Shown here: one piece after another, positions 1 to 6,019 of the stretch
How the letters are laid out: every line of letters starts with the position of its first letter
Position numbering within the stretch: the first letter of the stretch is position 1
DNA from: an uncultured Bacilli bacterium
Lineage (GTDB): Bacteria > Bacillota_I > Bacilli_A > RF39 > UBA660
Length of the DNA: 8,301 nucleotides
Direction of reading: 5' to 3'
Assembly: GCA_934086355.1 (NCBI GenBank)
Contig: CAKOID010000031.1
Coordinates: forward strand, 1-8,301
The notes under the pieces: model-generated
Told to the model about the DNA's origin: nothing
Seen by the model: only the letters and a program-made list of their open reading frames with translations
Database searches by the model: none
Position numbers and translations under genes: made by a program

Positions 1-1824
1 GGATTAACATATGCTTACTTTCTAACTAAAATAACTGGAAATACTAATGAAAAATCTATAAGTGTAACGACAGCAAATCTAGTACTAGAATATGGAGAAA
101 ATACTAACGTAGTACAAGGGATAAACAATGCAGAACCAGGTTATTCTGTAGAAAAAATATTTACTGCAACTAATAAAGGTAATAGTGATGTTACTTATGG
201 TGCTGCATTAGAAAATATTGTTAATGAATTATCAAGACAAGAAGATTTAGTATACACATTAACATGCACTTCATATCTAAAAGAAGGTTTTAGTTTAGCA
301 AGTGATGGAACTATAACAGGAACAGTAGATGGAACATGTAATGGAATAAGCGTTGAAACTAAGTTTCCTAGTACATCAAATTTATCTATAATGGTAAATA
401 ACACGATAGATACAATTCATACACATGCTTATAAATTAACAATTAAATATAAAGAAATGAATGTTGATCAAAGTGATGATATGAATAAGACATTCAGTGC
501 AAAAGTAAATATAGTAGATTTAAATGCAGTAGCACGTAATAACCCATATAAAGATAATACAAGTAGTTTAGCATATAATATAATTAATAATGCAATGAAT
601 AAAACAAATGGAACTGAATTAGTAGGTACACCTAACACCATTCCAGGAAAAGAGTCATCAGGTATTCAATACTATTCTGATAATGTTGATGAAGTAACAA
701 AAGAGGATGGTATTTCAATAAGTACGACATATCAAGGATATTATTGGACATACGGAACAGGATATACAGTAGATGAAAATACTGGTAAGTTTACATTAAC
801 GGGAGTAAGTACTTGCAAATATAATGATGGAACTTGTAATACAACATTAGTAGGAAAATATCTAGTAGCTTCTCATTCGAGTGATAATTCTTCAAGTACA
901 GATACTAAAAAAACAACTACAAATTTGCCAAGAGTATACAAAGTAATTGAAGCACCGGCGAGTAGTACATCAGCAATAGAAATGAAAGTAAATATTATAA
1001 TACCTATTTCTTATAATACTGAAAAGGTCTTAAGTATAACAAACGATGATTATGGAATAAGTTACTATTATAGAGGTGGAGTAGAAGATAACTACGTTAA
1101 TTTTGCAGGAATGTGTTGGAAAATTGTTAGAATTAATGGAGATGGAAGTATCAAACTATATTTAGCAAATAAAAATGCAACATGTTATAAAAATATGACT
1201 TATGAAAATGCTAGCATAGGGAACGGAATTTATGGTTATTCCACAACAAATGACAACATGTTTAAATCAAATTATACCAACTCAGAAGTATCAGGATTAG
1301 CAGATATATTTAAAAAATTTCAAACCACTGCAGTCACCCCTAATATTAATAATTATTTAAATTATCTTAAAGCTGGAGACTGGTGTGTAGATGTATATAA
1401 TAACAAAAATTTTTCTTTAAAATGTGAAGATACTTTAACTAATAAATTTTCTGATAAAACTGATATGTATGTAGGGACAGTTACTGCTACTGAATTAATT
1501 TATGCTGGAGCGCTAGATTTTTATAGTAATACTAATAATATTACAGCTAATATTTTTAGTTTATATTATGGATACAACGTACCTACTTTATCACATGCTT
1601 CTAGTTTTGGGGACCTTGGTGCACAAACACCTTATGGTTTGTATACTTATACTGGCACATCAAATGAATTGAGTGTACAACATGAAAATTATATAATTTC
1701 CTCAGGCCCATTTTATTATAATACAGAATTTCCTGCCATTCCAGCAGTAAATCTAAAAAAAGGAACAACAATTAGTGGTGGAGACGGAACAATTTCAAAT
1801 CCATATGTAGTAAAAACAAATTAA
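1..1824 (+). CDS. Secreted/surface beta-rich protein with SipW-type signal-peptide remnant (5' partial)
   Basis: The reading frame is open from the first base to the TAA at 1822-1824, so 607 residues are visible and the true start lies upstream. The ATG at 391 is internal, not a start. The first residues, GLTYAYFLTKITGN, look like the end of a SipW-type signal peptide followed by the start of a TasA/camelysin-like beta domain. This suggests export and processing by a SipW-like signal peptidase. The middle is rich in Thr, Ser, Asn and Tyr. From about residue 361 a second module begins (NYVNFAGMCWKIVRINGDGS), a pattern I associate with surface proteins of uncultured Firmicutes, and the C-terminus (SGGDGTISNPYVVKTN) is a typical ending for them. 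Eight cysteines fall in four close pairs (89/113, 272/279, 372/395, 462/475), suggesting disulfides outside the cell. No LPXTG anchor or C-terminal membrane segment is seen. The exact function is unknown; a matrix or adhesive role is only a guess. Confidence 0.8.
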   Translation, partial: GLTYAYFLTKITGNTNEKSISVTTANLVLEYGENTNVVQGINNAEPGYSVEKIFTATNKGNSDVTYGAALENIVNELSRQEDLVYTLTCTSYLKEGFSLASDGTITGTVDGTCNGISVETKFPSTSNLSIMVNNTIDTIHTHAYKLTIKYKEMNVDQSDDMNKTFSAKVNIVDLNAVARNNPYKDNTSSLAYNIINNAMNKTNGTELVGTPNTIPGKESSGIQYYSDNVDEVTKEDGISISTTYQGYYWTYGTGYTVDENTGKFTLTGVSTCKYNDGTCNTTLVGKYLVASHSSDNSSSTDTKKTTTNLPRVYKVIEAPASSTSAIEMKVNIIIPISYNTEKVLSITNDDYGISYYYRGGVEDNYVNFAGMCWKIVRINGDGSIKLYLANKNATCYKNMTYENASIGNGIYGYSTTNDNMFKSNYTNSEVSGLADIFKKFQTTAVTPNINNYLNYLKAGDWCVDVYNNKNFSLKCEDTLTNKFSDKTDMYVGTVTATELIYAGALDFYSNTNNITANIFSLYYGYNVPTLSHASSFGDLGAQTPYGLYTYTGTSNELSVQHENYIISSGPFYYNTEFPAIPAVNLKKGTTISGGDGTISNPYVVKTN

Positions 1825-1826
1825 AC

Positions 1827-1853
1827 AGATATCGAACAAAGGTATCTTTTTTT
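1827..1853 (+). terminator. Rho-independent terminator of the surface-protein gene
   Basis: The 7-bp stem AGATATC (1827-1833) pairs with GGTATCT (1841-1847) with one G-T pair, around the 7-nt loop GAACAAA. A run of seven T follows (1847-1853). It begins two bases after the stop codon and ends directly before the next promoter, so it separates the two genes. Confidence 0.85.
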
Positions 1854-1854
1854 C

Positions 1855-1882
1855 TTGACAAAATATAGAAAAATGATAAAAT
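1855..1882 (+). promoter_or_regulatory. Sigma-A-type promoter of the HEPN-motif gene
   Basis: There is a perfect -35 box TTGACA (1855-1860), a 16-nt spacer and a -10 box TAAAAT (1877-1882, five of six consensus bases). A TG at 1874-1875 makes it an extended -10. The start codon follows 27 nt later, with the ribosome binding site between. No clear operator palindrome is seen, so expression may be constitutive. Confidence 0.8.
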
Positions 1883-1909
1883 AATATAACAAAAAAGAAG
1901 GGGTTAATA

Positions 1910-3601
1910 ATGCAAGAAAAGAAATATAATACAACAAAACTAATAAATAAAAGCTTAGATAATTTAACTAATAATATAGTTTTTGATAAAAATTTAGATG
2001 TTAAAAGTATTATGTATAGTTTATTTGCGATTATTACATTAGATATAATGGCAAATAAAGAAGATTTAGTAGAAAAAGATATAGAAAATAAATATACTAA
2101 TTTAATGTCAGACGACACAATAGATAATATATATGAAAGATTACATATTAATAAAGAAAATTATAATATGAATGAATCAACTTTTTTTGCCAAATTAAGA
2201 GGAACTATAGCACATGGACAATACTATATAGAAAATGATAGAATTGTTTTAAATATTCAAACCGGAAATAATGAATATAAAGAATGTGATGTTTTATTAG
2301 ATGATTTCATTAATTATTATTGTGAATTAACTGATTTTATAGATGGAAGAATTAATGAAAAAAAATTTGTAATATATGAAATGTTTAATAAAAATGAAGA
2401 TACATTAACAACACTATCATCTAATGATAAATGTATTAAAGAATATTTAAATGGCATAATTTTTAAAAAGATTACTTTTAGTAAAATTAGTAATGAAAAT
2501 CTACTAACACAAGAAAAATTTTATTTAAATAATTTAATATTTAGAATTAGAACAAAAATTTCTGAAAAAAATATTAATCATTATAATAATAAGTTCTTTG
2601 ATAATATTTTAACTGAAAGTATTAAAAATAGTCCATTCTCAATTGGTATAACAAATAGTAAAGTTAGTAAAAAGTTTGATAAATTAAAGGATATAGTTGG
2701 AAAAATAATAGATTTTTATAATAAAACAGATATACAAAATATAAATCCATACGTAACAGAACAATTATATAATTACATGCATAATGAAATAGAAGAAAAA
2801 CAATACAAAAATGGATTATTAAGAACAAAATATGCTTTATATCACATGTATAAAAACAAAATAAATTCATTTAAAGATTATATAGACATATCTTTTCAAC
2901 ATGATGAATATTATGCCTTGTCTTATCCAGTAAAAGAACAAAGAATAAATATTTTAATAGCAATGCTATATTTTAACTATTGTTATCCGTTAGAAAATAA
3001 TTTTAAACTTAATAACAAAATAGAAAATAAAGAAGATCTATCATTTATTGATTTAGATTTTAATAAAATAAAAGAATGTGTAATAGTTAATAAACTATTT
3101 GAAAATAAAATAAGTAGTAATGTAAAAGAATTAAGTGATAAAAAAGCTTCTTTAAAAAACAACCTAAAAAAATATGAAATAAAAATAAAAAATAAATTAA
3201 ATAGTCTACAATATTTAAATGATGAACAAAAAAATAGAGTTGAAAAAGAATTAAGTGAATTAAGAGATGAACTAGAAAAAATAAAAGAATCACTAGAAAG
3301 TATAGAAAAAGAATCAGATGAATTATTAAAATTAACTTCTTCTAAAAATATTAATTATTATAATTATACTATTATTAAAGGTATAAGAAATTCTTTAGCT
3401 CATGGTAATATAACATATAAAAATATATATTATAATGATGTTAAAGATACTTTAATTGAATTTACAGACTATTATAAAAATGAAATAAAATTTAAATTAA
3501 CTATAAGAATTAACGACTTAATTTATTTATTTGAAAATAAAAATATTAATGTATTAAATAATTTTTATAATGAAAAAATTTTAAAAAAGAGTACTAAATA
3601 G
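1910..3601 (+). CDS. Orphan dual HEPN-motif protein, candidate ribonuclease
   Basis: This 563-residue soluble protein has no signal peptide or membrane segment. The ATG at 1910 is preceded by AGAAGGGG (1896-1903) at good spacing. Two R-x4-H motifs are visible. R97-GTIA-H102 (LRGTIAHGQYY) lies in the N-terminal part. R493-NSLA-H498 (GIRNSLAHGN), the canonical RNxxxH form, lies in the C-terminal part. Each sits at the end of a predicted helix and is followed by Gly, a short strand-like stretch and another helix, as in HEPN domains, where the Arg and His are metal-independent RNase residues. The first motif has Gly where Asn is usual. Residues about 160-395 are Lys/Asn/Tyr-rich, mostly helical and unrecognised. 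Residues about 405-475 form a highly charged coiled coil just before the second motif. HEPN proteins are common in abortive-infection, toxin-antitoxin and CRISPR (Cas13, Csm6) systems, so an RNA-cleaving defence role is inferred. It is far smaller than known Cas13 and no CRISPR array is present. The gene stands alone between its own promoter and terminator and looks more AT-rich than its neighbours. Confidence 0.85.
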   Translation: MQEKKYNTTKLINKSLDNLTNNIVFDKNLDVKSIMYSLFAIITLDIMANKEDLVEKDIENKYTNLMSDDTIDNIYERLHINKENYNMNESTFFAKLRGTIAHGQYYIENDRIVLNIQTGNNEYKECDVLLDDFINYYCELTDFIDGRINEKKFVIYEMFNKNEDTLTTLSSNDKCIKEYLNGIIFKKITFSKISNENLLTQEKFYLNNLIFRIRTKISEKNINHYNNKFFDNILTESIKNSPFSIGITNSKVSKKFDKLKDIVGKIIDFYNKTDIQNINPYVTEQLYNYMHNEIEEKQYKNGLLRTKYALYHMYKNKINSFKDYIDISFQHDEYYALSYPVKEQRINILIAMLYFNYCYPLENNFKLNNKIENKEDLSFIDLDFNKIKECVIVNKLFENKISSNVKELSDKKASLKNNLKKYEIKIKNKLNSLQYLNDEQKNRVEKELSELRDELEKIKESLESIEKESDELLKLTSSKNINYYNYTIIKGIRNSLAHGNITYKNIYYNDVKDTLIEFTDYYKNEIKFKLTIRINDLIYLFENKNINVLNNFYNEKILKKSTK

Positions 3602-3611
3602 TACTTTTTTT
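3584..3611 (+). terminator. Terminator overlapping the stop codon of the HEPN-motif gene
   Basis: AGTACT (3590-3595) pairs perfectly with AGTACT (3600-3605) around the 4-nt loop AAAT. The stem extends outward by a G-T pair and five A-T pairs, giving a T-run at 3605-3611 and an A-run at 3583-3588. It could therefore also stop transcription from the other strand. The TAG stop codon (3599-3601) lies across the loop and right arm. Confidence 0.85.
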
Positions 3612-3672
3612 GTCGAATTTTTTGGTACGAAATAGTATTGATATTATTGAAATATAATTTAAAATATATAAC

Positions 3673-3750
3673 TAGAACGTTTAATTATGTATATTTTTAT
3701 ATTTTATTTTTTGGTTTTGGTTGATCTCTAACTACTAATTAAACGTTCTA
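3673..3750. repeat. Perfect 15-bp inverted repeat around a 48-nt T-rich spacer
   Basis: TAGAACGTTTAATTA (3673-3687) is the exact reverse complement of TAATTAAACGTTCTA (3736-3750). The spacer (3688-3735) is T-rich on the + strand, with a TTTTGG repeat near 3709-3720. A perfect TATAAT lies upstream at 3653-3658 but has no good -35 box. The right arm ends 10 nt before the -35 box of the MarR operon. It could be a distal regulator site, the stem of a small RNA or a small element with terminal repeats. No T-run follows, so it is not a normal terminator. The function is unknown; the repeat itself is certain. Confidence 0.85.
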
Positions 3751-3760
3751 AATATTTATG

Positions 3761-3788
3761 TTGACATCAAATAAATTTATAGTATAAT
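3761..3788 (+). promoter_or_regulatory. Promoter of the MarR-ABC exporter operon
   Basis: The -35 box TTGACA (3761-3766) and the -10 box TATAAT (3783-3788) are both perfect, with a 16-nt spacer. Transcription should begin near 3795, just before the palindromic operator. A promoter this strong with an operator at +1 fits repression as the main control. Confidence 0.9.
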
Positions 3789-3796
3789 TTATATAG

Positions 3797-3816
3797 ATAG
3801 TTTACTTGTAAACTAT
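3797..3816. promoter_or_regulatory. 20-bp palindromic operator, probable MarR-type autoregulation site
   Basis: ATAGTTTAC (3797-3805) and GTAAACTAT (3808-3816) are perfect 9-bp arms separated by TT. The site lies between the expected transcription start and the ribosome binding site of the adjacent MarR-family gene. Size and symmetry fit a winged-helix dimer. In the RNA the same bases would form a hairpin at the very 5' end. That this regulator binds here is inferred from position. Confidence 0.8.
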
Positions 3817-3828
3817 TTGGGTGGTGTT

Positions 3829-4278
3829 ATGAAGAATGATTTATTAGAAATAATTAAACTATCTAGACTAGTTGTATGTAGTCATAATGATAATGTAAAA
3901 AAAGTTGCAGATAAATATAATTTAAGCTTTGCAGAAACAGATATGTTATTAGTATTCTCAAATAATCCTAATATAATAAATGCAAAAGACGTAGTAAATT
4001 TTTCTAAAGTATCAAAAGCATACGTCTCTAAATCATTAAATACATTATTAGAAAAGAAACTTATTAGTATACAAATAGATGAATTAGATAAAAGAAAACA
4101 AAAAATTATAATTAATAGAAATGCTAATAATATAGTAAATGATTTAAAAATATGTGAAGAAAAATATTTAAGTAGCTTAACAAAAAATATGAAAAAAGAT
4201 GATATTGATATGTTTATAAGATTATATCAAAAGATAGGTAATAATATAATTAATAGAAAAGAGGATATAAATGAATAA
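3829..4278 (+). CDS. MarR-family transcriptional regulator
   Basis: This 149-residue protein has the usual MarR length. The ATG at 3829 is chosen because the Shine-Dalgarno-like GGTGG (3820-3824) sits just before it. A TTG at 3817 in the same frame has no such site upstream and touches the operator. Helices at both ends would form the dimer interface. The centre is a winged helix-turn-helix (about residues 48-98): AKDVVNFSKVSKAYVSKSLN holds the recognition helix, and DELDKRKQKIII is the wing with the typical D-x-R/K signature. MarR proteins generally bind a palindrome as dimers and let go on binding a ligand, often a drug or other toxic small molecule. It is the first gene of the operon; its last 8 bases overlap the next gene. 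It probably represses this operon, with the ligand unknown and perhaps related to what the exporter removes. No cysteine pattern clearly points to redox sensing. Confidence 0.9.
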   Translation: MKNDLLEIIKLSRLVVCSHNDNVKKVADKYNLSFAETDMLLVFSNNPNIINAKDVVNFSKVSKAYVSKSLNTLLEKKLISIQIDELDKRKQKIIINRNANNIVNDLKICEEKYLSSLTKNMKKDDIDMFIRLYQKIGNNIINRKEDINE

Positions 4279-6019
4279 ATTATTTAAAAATTTTAATAAA
4301 AAAGATATTATATATATTTTACTTTGTATTGTATTTATAGTTGCACAAGTATATTTAGATTTAAAACTTCCTGATTATATGAGTGACATAACTAAATTAA
4401 TACAAACTGAAGGAAGCAAAATTAATGATATAGTTATTAAAGGATGTTATATGCTAGCATGTGCATTTGGTAGTTTAATAAGTGCAATGATAGTAGGATA
4501 CTTTGCAAGTATAATATCAGCAGATTTTTCATTCAATACTAGGGAAAAAGTATTTAATAAAGTATTAAAATTTAGTACTGGAGAAATAAAAAAATATAAT
4601 GTTAGTAGTTTAATTACTAGAACAACAAACGATATAACTCAATTAGAAATGGTTATATCAATGGGACTTCAAATGATTATCAAAGCACCTATTATGGCAG
4701 TTTGGGCAATAACTAAAATAGTTGGTAAAAGCATGGAATGGAGTATTTTAGTTGGAGTTTGTGTACTAATTCTATTAACAACAATTGGTATACTTATGAT
4801 TATTGTATTCCCAAGATTTGAAAAAGTACAAAAGTTAATTGATAAAGTTAATAGTGTAACTAGTGAAAACTTAAGCGGTATAAGAGTTGTTCGTGCATTT
4901 AATGCAGAAAAATTTATGGAAAATAGATTTGGTAAAGTAAATAAAGAATTAACAGATACACAATTATTTAACCAAAAAGCATTTGCAGTACTTATGCCAA
5001 TAATGAATATTGTTATGAATTCTTTAACATTAGGAATATATTTAATTGGTGCATTCTTAATTGATAAAGCAAACATGATGGATAAAATTACATTATTTAG
5101 TAATATGGTTGTATTTACAAGTTATGGTATTCAAGTTATAATGTCATTCTTAATGTTAGCAATGATATTTATGATATGGCCTAGAGCAAGCGTATCAGCA
5201 AAAAGAATAAATGAAGTACTTGATGAAAAATTAAGTATAGAAGATGGTAACGGAGTAACAAAAACAGATTTAGTAGGTACTGTTGAATTTAAAAATGTTT
5301 CATTCAAATATCCTGATGCTGATGAATATTTATTAGAAAATATATCATTTAAAGTTGAAAAAGGTGAAACAATCGCATTTATAGGTTCTACTGGTAGTGG
5401 TAAAAGTAGTTTAATAAATTTAGTACCAAGATTTTATGATGCAACTGATGGAGAAATACTAATAGACGGAATTAACGTTAAAGATTATACATTAGAAGAA
5501 TTACATAACAAATTAGGATATGTACCACAAAAAGCAGTAATGTTTACTGGTACAGTTAAATCAAATGTATCTTATGGAGATAACGGAAAAAAACATAGTG
5601 TAGATAAAATAAAAGAAGCAGTAAAAGTTGCACAAGCAAATGACTTTGTATTAAAACTAGATAAAACTTATGATTCTCATATTGCTAGAGGAGGAACTAA
5701 CGTTTCAGGTGGACAAAAACAAAGACTTGCAATAGCGAGAGCAATATATAAAGATCCAGAAATATATATATTTGACGATTCATTCTCTGCATTAGATTAT
5801 AAAACCGATTATATATTAAGAAAAGAATTAAAAAAATATACAAAAGATGCAACTAGTATGATAGTAGCTCAAAGAATAGGTACTATAATGCATGCAGATA
5901 AAATAGTGGTATTAGACAAAGGAAAATGTGTTGGAATAGGAACACATAAAGAATTATTAAAAAACTGTAAAGTTTATAAAGAAATTGCATTATCGCAATT
6001 CAGAGAGGAGGAATTATAA
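4271..6019 (+). CDS. ABC exporter half-transporter with degenerate ATP site (BmrC/LmrC/TM287-like)
   Basis: This 582-residue fused membrane and ATPase protein starts at ATG 4271, overlapping the MarR gene by 8 bases, with AGAGGAT (4260-4266) as ribosome binding site. Six membrane segments lie at about residues 13-32, 53-82, 133-152, 157-180, 238-264 and 273-304. The ATPase domain follows: A-loop Y347, Walker A GSTGSGKSS (372-380), Q-loop Q420, signature VSGGQ (478-482) and Walker B ending D502. Two key residues differ from the norm: the catalytic glutamate is Asp503 (FDDSFSALD) and the switch histidine is Gln534 (IVAQR). This pattern marks the non-hydrolysing side of heterodimeric exporters, so its own ATP site should bind but hydrolyse poorly, while its intact VSGGQ completes the partner's active site. 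The partner is the next gene, overlapping by one base. The pair probably exports a drug, peptide or lipid-like compound; the substrate cannot be told from sequence. Confidence 0.92.
   Translation: MNKLFKNFNKKDIIYILLCIVFIVAQVYLDLKLPDYMSDITKLIQTEGSKINDIVIKGCYMLACAFGSLISAMIVGYFASIISADFSFNTREKVFNKVLKFSTGEIKKYNVSSLITRTTNDITQLEMVISMGLQMIIKAPIMAVWAITKIVGKSMEWSILVGVCVLILLTTIGILMIIVFPRFEKVQKLIDKVNSVTSENLSGIRVVRAFNAEKFMENRFGKVNKELTDTQLFNQKAFAVLMPIMNIVMNSLTLGIYLIGAFLIDKANMMDKITLFSNMVVFTSYGIQVIMSFLMLAMIFMIWPRASVSAKRINEVLDEKLSIEDGNGVTKTDLVGTVEFKNVSFKYPDADEYLLENISFKVEKGETIAFIGSTGSGKSSLINLVPRFYDATDGEILIDGINVKDYTLEELHNKLGYVPQKAVMFTGTVKSNVSYGDNGKKHSVDKIKEAVKVAQANDFVLKLDKTYDSHIARGGTNVSGGQKQRLAIARAIYKDPEIYIFDDSFSALDYKTDYILRKELKKYTKDATSMIVAQRIGTIMHADKIVVLDKGKCVGIGTHKELLKNCKVYKEIALSQFREEEL

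Noticed and set aside
391..1824. A complete gene starting at the ATG at 391.
   Set aside because: The same frame is open back to base 1 with coherent protein sequence, and no ribosome binding site precedes 391. The gene is simply cut by the window edge.
2822..2845. A third R-x6-H motif (R305...H312) in the HEPN-motif protein.
   Set aside because: It fits the loose R-x4-6-H spacing, but lacks the usual Asn after Arg and the following Gly/strand pattern; such matches occur by chance.
1910..3601. Cas13 effector of a CRISPR system.
   Set aside because: The paired HEPN motifs invite this, but the protein is much shorter than known Cas13 proteins, and no repeat-spacer array or cas1/cas2 is visible in the window. 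It can only be called dual-HEPN.
3687..3731. A 14-residue hydrophobic peptide (MYIFIFYFLVLVDL) encoded within the inverted-repeat spacer, possibly a type I toxin.
   Set aside because: There is no ribosome binding site, it is very short, and T-rich DNA automatically gives Phe/Leu/Ile/Val-rich peptides.
3673..3750. A miniature transposon with terminal inverted repeats.
   Set aside because: No clear target-site duplication flanks the arms, and the 78-bp length with a single copy in the window gives no support.
3817..3828. A TTG start for the MarR gene adding four residues.
   Set aside because: No ribosome binding site lies before the TTG, which directly abuts the operator; GGTGG is correctly placed for the ATG at 3829.
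4669..5076. Long reverse-strand open frames opposite the exporter, surface and HEPN genes.
   Set aside because: They are antisense shadows with no ribosome binding sites and biased, low-complexity hydrophobic composition.
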